Shown: piece by piece, positions 7,426 to 17,685 of the stretch
Position numbering within the stretch: position 1 is the stretch's first letter
Layout of the letters: the number at the start of each line of letters is the position of its first letter
Assembly (NCBI RefSeq): GCF_003010955.1
Contig: NZ_PGGO01000005.1
Span: 238,055-302,054, forward strand
Direction: 5' to 3'
Source: Phyllobacterium brassicacearum
GTDB taxonomy: Bacteria > Pseudomonadota > Alphaproteobacteria > Rhizobiales > Rhizobiaceae
DNA length: 64,000 nt
Made by a program: the position numbers and the translations under genes
Notes under the pieces: model-generated
The model's input: only the letters and a program-made list of their open reading frames with translations
The model's database searches: none
Told to the model about the DNA's origin: nothing

Positions 7426-10347
7426 ATGAGCGATCAGAAATACATTTCCATTCGCGGCGCCCGCGAACACAATTTGAAGAACATTGATCTCGATCTGCCG
7501 CGCGACAAGTTGATTGTCATGACCGGCCTTTCGGGTTCGGGTAAGTCGTCGCTCGCATTCGACACGATCTATGCCGAGGGGCAGAGGCGTTATGTCGAGA
7601 GCCTGTCCGCCTATGCGCGGCAATTTCTCGAGATGATGCAGAAGCCGGACGTCGACCAGATCGACGGCCTGTCGCCAGCAATTTCCATTGAGCAGAAGAC
7701 AACCAGCCGCAATCCCCGGTCGACTGTCGGTACTGTCACGGAAATCTACGACTATCTGCGCCTGCTCTATGCGCGCGTCGGCATCCCCTATTCGCCGGCA
7801 ACCGGTCTGCCGATCGAAAGCCAGACCGTCAGCCAGATGGTCGATCGTGTTCTAGCATTGGACGAAGGCACCCGCCTTTTCATTCTTGCGCCGATCGTGC
7901 GCGGCCGTAAGGGTGAGTACCGCAAGGAACTGGCCGACCTGCAGAAGCGCGGCTTCCAGCGCGTCAAGGTCGATGGCACATTCTATGAGATTGCCGACGT
8001 TCCAGCGCTCGACAAGAAATACAAGCACGACATTGACGTCGTGGTCGACCGCATCGTGGTCCGTTCTGATATAGCAGCGCGCCTGGCGGACAGTCTGGAA
8101 ACTTCGCTGAAGCTCGCGGAGGGCATCGCTGTCGCAGAATTCGCCGACAAGCCGCTTCCGGCCGACGAAACGGCCAGCGAATCCGCCAACAAATCCAAGA
8201 ATGACACTCATGAACGTGTGATGTTTTCGGAGAAGTTCGCCTGCCCTGTTTCCGGATTCACGATATCTGAAATCGAGCCGCGATTGTTCTCCTTCAACAA
8301 TCCCTTCGGTGCCTGCCCGACCTGCGACGGCCTCGGCACCCAGAAGGCCATCGATCCGACAATGATCGTGCCCGACGAAAGCCTGACGCTGAAGAACGGT
8401 GCCATCGCGCCCTGGTCGAAGTCGAGTTCGCCATACTACCACCAGACGCTGGAAGCGCTCGGCTCCGCCTACGGCTTCAAGGTCGGCGACCGCTGGCGTG
8501 ATTTGAGCGAGGATGCCCAGCAAGCGGTTCTCTACGGAACAGGTAGCCGTGAGATCCAATTCGCCTATGATGACGGCCTGCGTTCCTACCGCACGACCAA
8601 GCCGTTCGAGGGCGTCATCCCCAATCTCGAACGCCGCTGGAAGGAAACGGACTCCGCCTGGTCGCGTGAAGAGATTGAACGTTTCATGTCCGGCACGCCC
8701 TGCCCCGCCTGCAATGGCTACCGGTTAAAGCCAGAGGCGCTGGCGGTGAAGATCGGCGGCCTGCATATCGGCCAGATCACCGAAAAATCCATCCGTCATG
8801 CCGATGCCTGGTTCCGCGACATCGACAAGACATTTAACGAAAAGCAGAGCGAGATTGCCGCGCGGATTCTCAAGGAAATCCGCGAGCGCCTGCGCTTCCT
8901 CAACGATGTCGGCCTCGACTACCTGGCACTGTCGCGCAATTCCGGCACGCTGTCCGGCGGCGAAAGCCAGCGTATCCGCCTTGCCTCGCAGATCGGCTCA
9001 GGCCTGACCGGCGTGCTTTATGTGCTGGACGAGCCGTCCATCGGCCTGCATCAGCGCGACAATGAGCAATTGCTCAAGACACTTCGCCATCTGCGCGACC
9101 TTGGCAACACTGTCATCGTGGTTGAACATGATGAGGATGCAATCCTCACAGCGGATTACGTCGTGGATATCGGCCCGGCCGCCGGCATTCACGGCGGCGA
9201 GATCATAGCGCAAGGTTCACCCGCCGACATCATGGCCAGCCCGAACTCGCTCACGGGCCAATATCTGTCAGGACAGGTCGAAGTGGCCGTACCCTCCGAG
9301 CGGCGCAAGACAACGAAGAAGCGCATCAAGATCGTTGGTGCTCGCGGCAACAATCTGAAAAACGTCTCGGCCGAGATTCCGCTCGGCACGTTTACCGCTG
9401 TCACCGGTGTTTCCGGCGGCGGCAAGTCGACATTCCTGATCGAGACTTTGTTCAAGGCGGCATCGCGCCGTATCATGGGCTCGCGGGAACATCCGGCAGA
9501 TCATGACCGCATTGAAGGGCTGGAGTTTCTCGACAAGGTCATCGATATCGACCAGTCGCCGATTGGACGCACGCCCCGCTCGAACCCCGCAACCTATACG
9601 GGAGCCTTCACGCCAATCCGCGATTGGTTTGCCGGGCTTCCGGAGGCAAAGGCCCGCGGCTATCAACCCGGCCGCTTCTCCTTCAATGTCAAAGGTGGAC
9701 GCTGTGAAGCGTGCCAGGGCGATGGTGTGATCAAGATCGAGATGCACTTCCTGCCGGACGTCTACGTCACCTGCGATGTTTGCCATGGCAAGCGCTACAA
9801 TCGCGAGACGCTGGAAGTGTTGTTCAAGGGCAAATCGATCGCTGATGTGCTCGACATGACTGTGGAGGAAGGTGCGGAGTTTTTCGCCGCGGTCCCGGCC
9901 GTGCGCGACAAGCTGCAGACGCTGGCCAAGGTTGGGCTCGGCTACATTCACGTCGGCCAGCAGGCCAATACCCTGTCGGGCGGCGAGGCACAGCGCATCA
10001 AGCTCGCCAAGGAATTGTCACGCAAGGCCACGGGCCGCACCCTCTACATCCTCGATGAACCGACGACGGGCCTACATTTCCACGATGTGGCAAAGCTGCT
10101 CGAAGTGCTGCATGAGCTTGTTGATCAGGGCAATACAGTCGTGGTTATCGAGCACAATCTCGAAGTCATCAAGACGGCTGACTGGGTCATTGATCTTGGA
10201 CCGCATGGTGGTGATGGCGGCGGCGAGATCGTGGCAGTCGGCAGGCCGGAAGACATTGTCGAGGTCGACCGTTCCTACACGGGCCAGTTCCTCAAGGAAT
10301 TGCTTCGCCGGCGTCCTGGACACAAGGCGCAGGCGGCGGCAGAATGA
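7426..10347 (+). CDS. uvrA: UvrABC excinuclease subunit A
   Basis: A 973-residue damage-recognition ATPase of nucleotide excision repair. It has two ABC modules: Walker [10 protein letters not shown] (34-42) and GVSGGGKST, with two signature motifs ([14 protein letters not shown] and [14 protein letters not shown]). The C-terminal zinc finger is intact (CEACQGDG ... CDVCHG). In the N-terminal zinc site the first pair reads CPVS (273-276), so one expected cysteine is serine, while the second pair CPTC (297-300) is intact. I believe this variant is common in Alphaproteobacteria. An SOS box lies upstream and an intrinsic terminator follows. Confidence 0.98.
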   Translation: MSDQKYISIRGAREHNLKNIDLDLPRDKLIVMTGLSGSGKSSLAFDTIYAEGQRRYVESLSAYARQFLEMMQKPDVDQIDGLSPAISIEQKTTSRNPRSTVGTVTEIYDYLRLLYARVGIPYSPATGLPIESQTVSQMVDRVLALDEGTRLFILAPIVRGRKGEYRKELADLQKRGFQRVKVDGTFYEIADVPALDKKYKHDIDVVVDRIVVRSDIAARLADSLETSLKLAEGIAVAEFADKPLPADETASESANKSKNDTHERVMFSEKFACPVSGFTISEIEPRLFSFNNPFGACPTCDGLGTQKAIDPTMIVPDESLTLKNGAIAPWSKSSSPYYHQTLEALGSAYGFKVGDRWRDLSEDAQQAVLYGTGSREIQFAYDDGLRSYRTTKPFEGVIPNLERRWKETDSAWSREEIERFMSGTPCPACNGYRLKPEALAVKIGGLHIGQITEKSIRHADAWFRDIDKTFNEKQSEIAARILKEIRERLRFLNDVGLDYLALSRNSGTLSGGESQRIRLASQIGSGLTGVLYVLDEPSIGLHQRDNEQLLKTLRHLRDLGNTVIVVEHDEDAILTADYVVDIGPAAGIHGGEIIAQGSPADIMASPNSLTGQYLSGQVEVAVPSERRKTTKKRIKIVGARGNNLKNVSAEIPLGTFTAVTGVSGGGKSTFLIETLFKAASRRIMGSREHPADHDRIEGLEFLDKVIDIDQSPIGRTPRSNPATYTGAFTPIRDWFAGLPEAKARGYQPGRFSFNVKGGRCEACQGDGVIKIEMHFLPDVYVTCDVCHGKRYNRETLEVLFKGKSIADVLDMTVEEGAEFFAAVPAVRDKLQTLAKVGLGYIHVGQQANTLSGGEAQRIKLAKELSRKATGRTLYILDEPTTGLHFHDVAKLLEVLHELVDQGNTVVVIEHNLEVIKTADWVIDLGPHGGDGGGEIVAVGRPEDIVEVDRSYTGQFLKELLRRRPGHKAQAAAE

Positions 10348-10354
10348 CCTGAAA

Positions 10355-10378
10355 GCTCGCCTTCTGGCGGGCCTTTTC
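10355..10378 (+). terminator. intrinsic terminator after uvrA
   Basis: Seven-pair stem GCTCGCC (10355-10361) with loop TTCT and arm GGCGGGC (10366-10372), including one G-T pair, followed by CTTTTCT. It sits 8 bases past the uvrA stop. Confidence 0.7.
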
Positions 10379-10457
10379 TATCTGGAGCAGTTCCAGGAAA
10401 AGTGGGAACCGGTTTTCCGCCCGGAATTGCGCTAGACGAGCGGAGGGAGGAATCCGA

Positions 10458-11264
10458 ATGAATGGCAGCGGAACTATAAGGACCGGTATTGGCGGCTGGA
10501 TTTTTGAACCCTGGCGCGGAACCTTCTACCCGGAGGGCCTGTCCAAGACCAGGGAGCTGGAATATGCCGGCCAGCATCTCCAGACGATTGAGATCAACAG
10601 TACCTACTATGGCACCCAGAAACCGGCGACCTTTGCCAAGTGGGCTTCCCAGGTTCCGAACGGCTTCATTTTTTCGGTCAAGGGCAACCGCTTCGTCACG
10701 AATCGCCGCGTTCTTGCCGAAGCCGCTGACTCGATCCAGTATTTCGTGAAGTCCGGAATTGTCGAACTCGGCGACCGCCTGGGGCCGGTGGTCTGGCAGT
10801 TCGCCCCGACCAAGAAATTCGACGCCGATGACTTCGGGGCCTTTCTCGACCTCCTGCCGAAGAAGGAGGCCGGCATTGGTTTGCGTCACGCCGTCGAGGT
10901 CCGTAATCCCTCGTTCATCGATCCGAACTTCATCGCATTAGCCAACAAGAACGGCGTCGCAGTCGTCTATGCCGAGCATTTCGAATATCCGGAAATCGCC
11001 GACGTCACTGCCGATTTTGTCTATGCGCGCCTGCAAAAGGGCGATGATGCCATCGAAACGGCCTATCCGGCAGAAGCGCTCGACAAATGGGCAGAGCGCA
11101 CCAAAGTTTGGGCACAGGGCGGCATACCGGAAGATCTGCCGCTGGCGGATCCCGGTCAGCACCCGGAGAAACGCCCGCGCGACGTTTTCGTGTATTTTAT
11201 CCATGAAGGCAAAGTGCGCGCGCCGCAGGCAGCTCAGGCGCTGAAAGAGCGTCTTACCACATAA
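10458..11264 (+). CDS. DUF72 domain-containing protein
   Basis: A 268-residue protein of the DUF72 (YecE-like) family, an alpha/beta barrel of unknown function. Family marks include the N-terminal RTGIGGWIFEPWRGTFYPEGL, the EINSTYYGTQKPATFAKWASQVP block, the VVWQFAPTKKFD strand and a C-terminal DVFVYFIHEGKVRAPQAAQAL. The ATG at 10458 is preceded by a strong GGAGGGAGG Shine-Dalgarno. The uvrA terminator separates it from uvrA, so it probably has its own promoter. The chemistry of the family is not established. Confidence 0.88.
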   Translation: MNGSGTIRTGIGGWIFEPWRGTFYPEGLSKTRELEYAGQHLQTIEINSTYYGTQKPATFAKWASQVPNGFIFSVKGNRFVTNRRVLAEAADSIQYFVKSGIVELGDRLGPVVWQFAPTKKFDADDFGAFLDLLPKKEAGIGLRHAVEVRNPSFIDPNFIALANKNGVAVVYAEHFEYPEIADVTADFVYARLQKGDDAIETAYPAEALDKWAERTKVWAQGGIPEDLPLADPGQHPEKRPRDVFVYFIHEGKVRAPQAAQALKERLTT

Positions 11265-11320
11265 CGCGGGCGCTGGGCACATTGCGAATGCCTATTGTAT
11301 GTGCATTTTGCCTATCTTTT

Positions 11321-11347
11321 GCGCATCGCGGTTAGGCATTCGTGCGC
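11321..11347. promoter_or_regulatory. possible enhancer-type site upstream of glnB
   Basis: Inverted arms GCGCA (11321-11325) and TGCGC (11343-11347) are separated by 17 bases, about 95 bases upstream of the sigma-54 element. Further TGC/GCA half-sites lie around it (11281-11375). The position and half-sites suit an NtrC enhancer, but the match to the classical NtrC box is poor. Confidence 0.3.
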
Positions 11348-11442
11348 TTCTGCGATGAATTATGCGCCAGCATTCCAGGAAACTCCTTGTTGTCGGCAGG
11401 CAAAATCGATTCCCAGGAATTATTTGTTCCAGATCCGCTAGT

Positions 11443-11458
11443 TGGCATGCTTCCTGCT
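11443..11458 (+). promoter_or_regulatory. sigma-54 (RpoN) promoter of glnB-glnA
   Basis: TTGGCATG followed by TGCT, with the invariant GG (11444-11445) and GC (11456-11457) exactly 12 bases apart, as required for a -24/-12 element. It lies about 60 bases before glnB. Nitrogen-responsive control of glnB through RpoN and NtrC is known in rhizobia, which supports the call. Confidence 0.75.
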
Positions 11459-11500
11459 TTTCCTGTGACAAGCGGACAAGAGGTCCGTTTCTATGCTTAG

Positions 11501-11854
<354 letters not shown>

Positions 11855-11930
11855 TCCCCAATACCCACCCATCCGCTGGCACGTTCGAGCCGGCAGCACC
11901 AATCATCGTCGCTGAACAAGGAAAATTGAC

Positions 11931-13340
11931 ATGACGACCGCCAAAGACATTTTGAAACAGATCAAGGACAACGACGTGAAGTTCCTTGACCTCCGCTTCA
12001 CCGATCCCAAAGGCAAACTGCAGCATGTGACGATGGATGTTGCCGAGGTGGACGAAGACATGTTCGCCGACGGCGTCATGTTCGACGGCTCCTCCATTGC
12101 CGGCTGGAAGGCCATCAACGAGTCCGACATGGTTCTCATGCCAGACACTGACACAGTGCACATGGACCCGTTCTTCGCCCAGTCGACCATGGTTATCCTT
12201 TGCGACATTCTCGATCCGATTTCCGGGGAAGCCTATAATCGCGATCCACGCGGCACTGCCAAGAAGGCCGAAGCCTACATGAAGGCGGAAGGCATCGGCG
12301 ACACGATTTTCGTTGGTCCGGAAGCCGAGTTTTTCGTTTTCGACGACGTCAAGTACAAAGCCGATCCCTATAATACTGGCTTCAAGCTCGACTCCACCGA
12401 ATTGCCCTCCAATGACGACACCGACTACGAAACCGGCAACCTTGGCCATCGTCCGCGCGTCAAGGGTGGCTATTTCCCGGTTCCGCCAGTCGATTCCGCC
12501 CAGGATATGCGTTCGGAAATGCTCACGGTCCTGACCGAAATGGGTGTGCGCGTTGAAAAGCATCACCACGAAGTGGCTGCCGCTCAACATGAACTTGGCA
12601 TCAAGTTCGACGCCCTCACCCGCAACGCCGACAAGATGCTGATCTACAAGTATGTTGTGCATCAGGTCGCCAACGCCTATGGCAAGACGGCGACGTTCAT
12701 GCCGAAGCCGATCTTCGGCGACAACGGCTCGGGTATGCACGTGCATATGTCGATCTGGAAAGAAGGCAAGCCGACCTTCGCCGGCAACGAATATGCTGGC
12801 CTTTCTGAAAACTGCCTGTTCTTCATCGGCGGCATCATCAAGCATGCCAAGGCGATCAATGCCTTCACCAACCCCTCGACCAACTCGTACAAGCGTCTGG
12901 TTCCGGGTTATGAAGCCCCGGTTCTGCTGGCCTATTCGGCACGTAACCGCTCGGCGTCCTGCCGTATTCCGTTCGGTTCCTCGCCGAAGTCCAAGCGCGT
13001 TGAAATTCGCTTCCCGGATCCGACAGCCAACCCGTATCTCGGCTTTGCCGCGATGCTGATGGCAGGCCTCGACGGCATCAAGAACAAGATCCATCCCGGC
13101 CAGCCGATGGACAAGGACCTTTACGATCTTCCTGCGAAGGAACTCAAGAAGATCCCGACCGTTTGCGGCTCGCTGCGCGAAGCTCTTCAGAGCCTCGACA
13201 AGGATCGCGGCTTCCTGAAGGCCGGCGGCGTATTCGATGACGATCAGATCGACAGCTTCATTGAATTGAAGATGGCCGAAGTGATGCGTTTCGAAATGAC
13301 CCCGCATCCGGTCGAATACGACATGTACTATTCGGTCTGA
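11931..13340 (+). CDS. glnA: glutamine synthetase type I
   Basis: A 469-residue dodecameric GSI that condenses glutamate and ammonia to glutamine using ATP. The beta-grasp N-terminus contains [16 protein letters not shown]. The ATP/glutamate core shows [10 protein letters not shown] (~265-274) and the [19 protein letters not shown] region. Tyr398 in DLYDLPAKE is the site adenylylated by GlnE, so activity should be covalently controlled and report to PII. GGAAAA-type ribosome-binding sequence precedes the ATG. It follows glnB, probably in one transcript, and ends at a strong terminator. Confidence 0.98.
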   Translation: MTTAKDILKQIKDNDVKFLDLRFTDPKGKLQHVTMDVAEVDEDMFADGVMFDGSSIAGWKAINESDMVLMPDTDTVHMDPFFAQSTMVILCDILDPISGEAYNRDPRGTAKKAEAYMKAEGIGDTIFVGPEAEFFVFDDVKYKADPYNTGFKLDSTELPSNDDTDYETGNLGHRPRVKGGYFPVPPVDSAQDMRSEMLTVLTEMGVRVEKHHHEVAAAQHELGIKFDALTRNADKMLIYKYVVHQVANAYGKTATFMPKPIFGDNGSGMHVHMSIWKEGKPTFAGNEYAGLSENCLFFIGGIIKHAKAINAFTNPSTNSYKRLVPGYEAPVLLAYSARNRSASCRIPFGSSPKSKRVEIRFPDPTANPYLGFAAMLMAGLDGIKNKIHPGQPMDKDLYDLPAKELKKIPTVCGSLREALQSLDKDRGFLKAGGVFDDDQIDSFIELKMAEVMRFEMTPHPVEYDMYYSV

Positions 13341-13356
13341 TCAGATCGGATGATTA

Positions 13357-13388
13357 AAAAAGAACCCCGGCTCGTGCCGGGGTTTTTG
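13357..13388 (+). terminator. intrinsic terminator after glnA
   Basis: Perfect seven-pair stem CCCCGGC (13365-13371), loop TCGT, GCCGGGG (13376-13382), then TTTTT. An A-run before the stem could let it act on the opposite strand as well, serving the convergent ATP12 gene. Confidence 0.9.
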
Positions 13389-13422
13389 ATTCCTGCCAAG
13401 AAAAATGGGCCGTCGACATGAG

Positions 13423-14220
13423 TCAGCCGCCGGTCACGGCTTCCAGCATCTTCACTGCGGCAATCATCTCGCGCTCGCGCATCGCCCGTCGGGCTGCCGC
13501 TTCTGCATCCTCGCCCCAATGTTCGATCGTCCAGTCCTCATCCACATGCGCCAGTTCCCAGGCCTCGGCGCCGGAAACCTCGCCCTTGGCGACAGCGAGT
13601 GCCAAGATCGCCGAACCGGTCAGCGTGGTGATTGTGTGAAGGGACGCAATCGCAAACGGATCGGTGAACGCGCCAAGATGCGCACTGAAAGCGCCGAGCG
13701 CTTCCCGCGGCTGTTCCACGTGCATGACGCCTTCCGCCAACGCGAAACGTGCGCCAAGGTGGGACGCTGCCCAGTTGATGACCGGGTCCCACAGTTCGGT
13801 CTGGCGATTAACCAGCCGTTCCGGCGAACCTGCGCGATAGCACAGCATATCTGATGAAGCGAAACGCAGAACGTCTTCCAATACGGCCTGCGGGTCGTTG
13901 ACGATGCCGTCTATGGCTGTGTTCGCCAAGCGCGTCGCAGGCATGCGCGCAGGGTCGATCTCCTTGTCCTGCGCGGAGAACTCATCGGCGATCAGTTGGG
14001 CCGCCGCCCGTGTCGGCAAGGACAGGTTCTGGCGGGCGGGCGTCTTGACGACACGGCCATCAAGCTCGACGGCAAACGCCCCATCATGCTCGGCAACGGC
14101 CGCCTGCTTGTAGAAACGCTTCGGCAAGGGCAGCTTCGACTGGATTTGAGCGCGGCGAACCGGATCCGGATCGGAAAGGCCGTCTTTCGTATCCATATTG
14201 AACAAATCGTTACGCATCAT
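13423..14220 (-). CDS. ATP12 family F1-ATPase assembly chaperone
   Basis: A 265-residue ATP12-domain protein. In mitochondria Atp12 binds the F1 alpha subunit during assembly, and alphaproteobacterial homologues are thought to do the same. Readable motifs are FYKQAAVAEHDGAFAVELDGRVVKTPARQ, EFSAQDKEIDPARMPATRLANTAID and DMLCYRAGSPERLVNRQ. Two adjacent ATGs occur at the start, and the upstream one has GGAA before it. It lies third in a crcB-rluC-ATP12 run on the minus strand, an arrangement I recognise from other rhizobia. Confidence 0.9.
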   Translation of the reverse strand: MMRNDLFNMDTKDGLSDPDPVRRAQIQSKLPLPKRFYKQAAVAEHDGAFAVELDGRVVKTPARQNLSLPTRAAAQLIADEFSAQDKEIDPARMPATRLANTAIDGIVNDPQAVLEDVLRFASSDMLCYRAGSPERLVNRQTELWDPVINWAASHLGARFALAEGVMHVEQPREALGAFSAHLGAFTDPFAIASLHTITTLTGSAILALAVAKGEVSGAEAWELAHVDEDWTIEHWGEDAEAAARRAMREREMIAAVKMLEAVTGG

Positions 14221-14262
14221 CGTATTCCAATAATTGGCTATCTACGGCACGAGTTCCGTGCA

Positions 14263-15249
14263 TCAATCCTTTTCGTCCGCATCGTTCTCATCGAAACCCA
14301 GCAGGTTCCATGATTGTACCATATGCGGCGGCAGCGGTGCGGTGACATCAATCACCCCTCCGGATGGATTGGGAACGCGGATCCGCCGCGCATGCAGGTG
14401 CAAGCGGTTCTGGATACCGCCCGGAAACGACCAGTTCGTGTCCGCCTCGAAATATTTCGGGTCGCCGATGATCGGGCAGCCGATATGCGCGGCATGCACG
14501 CGCAGCTGATGCGTCCGGCCGGTGTAGGGCTCCATTTCCATCCAGGTCAGGACCTGCCCGGCGGATTCGATGACGCGATAATAGGAGACTGCGTGATCGG
14601 AATCCGGTTCGCCGTGCTGGGCGATGCGCATGCGGTCGCCATCGGGCGTGGTTTCCTTGACCAGCCAGGTTGTGATCTTGTCCTCGCGCTTGCGCGGGAT
14701 ACCTTTGACGAGCGCCCAATAGGTCTTCTTGGTTTCGCGTTCACGAAAGGCCGCGGTCAACGCCTGTGCAGCGCCGCGCGTGCGGGCAACGACGAGGACG
14801 CCGGATGTGTCACGGTCGAGCCGATGGACAAGCCGGGGCTTTTCGCCCTTTTTGTTCCGCCAGGCCTCCAGCATGTCGTCGACATGACGATTGACGCCGG
14901 AGCCGCCCTGCACCGCGAGGCCAGCCGGCTTGTTGAACACGAAAACCTTCGGATCCTCGTAAAGCAGCATCTGCGACAGCACATCGCCATCCTCACGGCC
15001 GCGAATGCTCTTGCCGGTCAGATGGCCTTCGGCTTTGGAATCAACCGGCAACGGCGGGATGCGAACAGTCTGTCCGGCCTGCAGTCTTGTGTCGGATTTG
15101 GCGCGCGATCCATCAATGCGGATCTGGCCGGACCGCAGCAATTTCTGCAGGTGCCCGAAACCCAAACCGGGATAATGGACCTTGAACCACCGGTCGAGGC
15201 GCATCTCGGCCTCACCCGTATCGACTGTCTTTTGTTCTACCGCTGCCAT
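14263..15249 (-). CDS. RluC/RluD family 23S rRNA pseudouridine synthase
   Basis: A 328-residue pseudouridine synthase. An N-terminal S4 RNA-binding domain (residues ~12-70) precedes the RluA-type catalytic domain with the signature HRLDRDTSGVLVVA, whose aspartate is the nucleophile. GRTHQLRVHAAHIGCPIIGDPKY is the other conserved block. RluC modifies positions 955, 2504 and 2580 in E. coli, but the exact sites here are not known. ATG at 15249, with AAAGGCAGAG upstream, is preferred over a TTG at 15264. It sits between crcB and the ATP12 gene. Confidence 0.92.
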   Translation of the reverse strand: MAAVEQKTVDTGEAEMRLDRWFKVHYPGLGFGHLQKLLRSGQIRIDGSRAKSDTRLQAGQTVRIPPLPVDSKAEGHLTGKSIRGREDGDVLSQMLLYEDPKVFVFNKPAGLAVQGGSGVNRHVDDMLEAWRNKKGEKPRLVHRLDRDTSGVLVVARTRGAAQALTAAFRERETKKTYWALVKGIPRKREDKITTWLVKETTPDGDRMRIAQHGEPDSDHAVSYYRVIESAGQVLTWMEMEPYTGRTHQLRVHAAHIGCPIIGDPKYFEADTNWSFPGGIQNRLHLHARRIRVPNPSGGVIDVTAPLPPHMVQSWNLLGFDENDADEKD

Positions 15250-15282
15250 AACTCTGCCTTTCAATCAGGCATGCGCTTAGCA

Positions 15283-15660
15283 CTATGCGGCAATTCTTGC
15301 GAGCCATAATCCGAAAAACAGCGCGCCAATGCTCAAGATCACGCTCGCGAGCACATAAAAGAACGCCGCGGCAAGGTCGCCGCGCTCCCACAGCACCGCG
15401 AAATCCAGCGAAAACGAAGAGAATGTCGTAAATCCGCCTAACACGCCGATCGCCACGAACAGCCGCAGTTCCGGCGAGCCTTCGAAGCGCCGCGCCAGCA
15501 ATTCAATGAAAAGCCCCATGAGCAGGCCGCCCACGATATTGACCGTCAGCGTCCCCCAAGGAAAAGCCACCCCCAGAATTCGTGCCATGAGAATACCGAC
15601 AAGGTAGCGAGCGACAGAGCCGATCGCCCCGCCGGATGCCACAAGTAATATTGCGTTCAT
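15283..15660 (-). CDS. crcB: fluoride ion channel CrcB/Fluc
   Basis: A 125-residue four-helix membrane protein that exports fluoride as an antiparallel dimer. The first helix GGAIGSVARYLVG, the WGTLTVNIVGGLLMG segment and the pore motif GGFTTFSSFSLD (with the conserved phenylalanines and central Na+-site threonine/serine) are all seen. No fluoride riboswitch could be recognised in the 200 bases upstream. It is likely first in a crcB-rluC-ATP12 unit. Confidence 0.95.
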   Translation of the reverse strand: MNAILLVASGGAIGSVARYLVGILMARILGVAFPWGTLTVNIVGGLLMGLFIELLARRFEGSPELRLFVAIGVLGGFTTFSSFSLDFAVLWERGDLAAAFFYVLASVILSIGALFFGLWLARIAA

Positions 15661-15859
15661 TTTGCATTCAGCTCGGTTGATTTAGTTTGTGAACTCAAAT
15701 GGTTGAATCATCACGGGACGTTACGCGGCGTAGAAAAATGTTCCTTGTAGGAACAGGGAACAATCAAGACTTTAGAGCATTGAATATTGCGGTGCACAAG
15801 AGTCTGATGCAGAGTCAGTCTGCGGCGTGAGTAGCAGCCCAAGCAAGCGGAGTGGCACA

Positions 15860-17635
15860 GTGTCATTGTTAAACATCTATTGGAAATCGCTCCAATATCT
15901 CGGCGCTGAAAAGCGCGCGACCGTGTTTATCTGCGTGGTCAACATCGCCTTGGCTCTAACCATGCTTTTTGAGCCGTTACTTATGGGCCTCGTCATCCAG
16001 GCAATTGCCGACAAGGCCGACATATGGCTTCCCCTTACACAATTGGCCGCAGTTGGCTTGTTCCATATCGGCGCGAATGTCCTGGTTGCGAGGGAGGCCG
16101 ATCGCCTCGCGCACCGGCGCAAACTTGCCGTCCTCACCGAGTCTTACAATCGCGTGATCAGCATGCCGCTTTCGTGGCATCACCAGCGTGGCACATCCAA
16201 TGCGATGCATACGCTTTTGCGCGCGATCGAGACTTTGTTTGGCCTGTGGCTTGAATTCATGCGCACTCACCTCGCGACCACAGTCGCCCTCGTCGGCCTA
16301 ATTCCGATGGCTTTGGTTCAGGACTGGCGTCTGGCTTCTGTACTGGCGGTTCTGGGTGTCGTTTATGTCCTGGTTAGCCGCTTTGTGACAGCGAAGACCA
16401 AGGACGGTCAGGCGCAGGTCGAGCGCCATCACATTACGGCGTTCAGCCACGTTACCGACTCTATGGGCAATATCTCCGTGTTGCAGAGCTATAACCGCAT
16501 CGATGAAGAAACGCGCGCCCTGCAGTCCTACGCAAAGCAACTGCTTGCCGCGCAATACCCTGTATTGAACTGGTGGGCCCTGGCCGCCGGTATCAACCGC
16601 ATGGCATCCACGATATCCATCCTCGTGGTTCTGGCCCTCGGCGCGCATTTCGTTATGCAAGGTCAAATGCAGGTTGGTCAGGTCGTGTCGTTCATCGGCT
16701 TTGCCGGTCTGCTCATTGGTCGCCTTGATCAGCTCAGTGCCTTCGTGAACCAGATTTTCGCGGCCCGCGCCAAGCTCGAAGACTTTTTCGACATGGAAGC
16801 CTCTGCAGCCTATGCGGTAGAACCGAAGACTGTCCACGACATCGACAACGTAAGCGGTGATGTCGAATTCGAAGATGTTTCCTTCGCGTTCGCCAATTCA
16901 ACGCAGGGCCTGAAGAAGGTTTCGTTCAAGGCAAAGGCTGGCCAGACGGTTGCGATCGTTGGCCCGACCGGCGCCGGCAAGACGACGCTGATCAACCTCT
17001 TGCAGCGTGTGTACGATCCGAAGGAAGGCCGTATTCTGGTCGATGGTATCGACACCCGTACGATCAGCCGCCGCTCGTTGCGCAATGCCATCGCTACGGT
17101 GTTCCAGGATGCCGGCATGTTTAACCGTTCGATCGAGGACAACATCCGCATTGGGCGCCCGAAAGCCAGTGCCGAGGATGTGCTTGCGGCCGCTGAAGCT
17201 GCAGATGCGAGCGACTTCATCCTCCAGAAGTCCGGCGGCTATGGCACTGTTGTTGGCGAGCGCGGCTCGCAGCTCTCGGGCGGTGAACGCCAGCGTGTCG
17301 CCATTGCCCGCGCGATCCTCAAGGATGCACCCATCCTCGTCCTCGATGAGGCGACGAGTGCCCTCGACGTTGAAACAGAAGCACGCGTCAAGGTTGCGGT
17401 CGACAAGCTGTGCCAGAACCGCACGACCTTCATCATCGCACACCGTCTTTCCACGGTTCGCGATGCCGATATCGTGCTCTTCATGGACCAAGGTGAGGTC
17501 GTCGAGTCCGGCAGCTTCGACGAACTGGCCCGCCAGAACGGCCGCTTCACGTCACTGCTGAAGGCCGGCGGTCTGAAGCTCGACGACGATACCGCCAACG
17601 TTACGCCCTTCCCGCGCAAGCCGGAAGCTGCCTGA
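15860..17635 (+). CDS. ndvA: cyclic beta-1,2-glucan ABC exporter (NdvA/ChvA type)
   Basis: A 591-residue half-transporter with an N-terminal six-helix membrane domain (to ~residue 300) fused to an ABC ATPase. Walker A is GPTGAGKTT, the signature is LSGGERQR and Walker B is ILVLDEATSALD. The N-terminus MSLLNIYWKSLQYLGAEK and overall sequence match NdvA/ChvA, which export periplasmic cyclic glucans needed for plant infection and osmoadaptation. GTG at 15860 is preferred over GTG at 15827 because it has GGAG at the right distance and gives the family N-terminus. A terminator follows. Confidence 0.92.
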   Translation: MSLLNIYWKSLQYLGAEKRATVFICVVNIALALTMLFEPLLMGLVIQAIADKADIWLPLTQLAAVGLFHIGANVLVAREADRLAHRRKLAVLTESYNRVISMPLSWHHQRGTSNAMHTLLRAIETLFGLWLEFMRTHLATTVALVGLIPMALVQDWRLASVLAVLGVVYVLVSRFVTAKTKDGQAQVERHHITAFSHVTDSMGNISVLQSYNRIDEETRALQSYAKQLLAAQYPVLNWWALAAGINRMASTISILVVLALGAHFVMQGQMQVGQVVSFIGFAGLLIGRLDQLSAFVNQIFAARAKLEDFFDMEASAAYAVEPKTVHDIDNVSGDVEFEDVSFAFANSTQGLKKVSFKAKAGQTVAIVGPTGAGKTTLINLLQRVYDPKEGRILVDGIDTRTISRRSLRNAIATVFQDAGMFNRSIEDNIRIGRPKASAEDVLAAAEAADASDFILQKSGGYGTVVGERGSQLSGGERQRVAIARAILKDAPILVLDEATSALDVETEARVKVAVDKLCQNRTTFIIAHRLSTVRDADIVLFMDQGEVVESGSFDELARQNGRFTSLLKAGGLKLDDDTANVTPFPRKPEAA

Positions 17636-17660
17636 TCGGACGGAAATCATATAAAACAGG

Positions 17661-17685
17661 AAGGCCGCTGTTCAGCGGCCTTTTT
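17661..17685 (+). terminator. intrinsic terminator after ndvA
   Basis: Nine-pair stem AAGGCCGCT (17661-17669), loop GTTC, AGCGGCCTT (17674-17682), ending in a T-run. An A-rich flank on the left may let it also stop the convergent rarA transcript. Confidence 0.85.

Noticed and set aside
15661..15826. A fluoride riboswitch before crcB
   Set aside because: The conserved riboswitch core could not be found on the minus strand in this interval.
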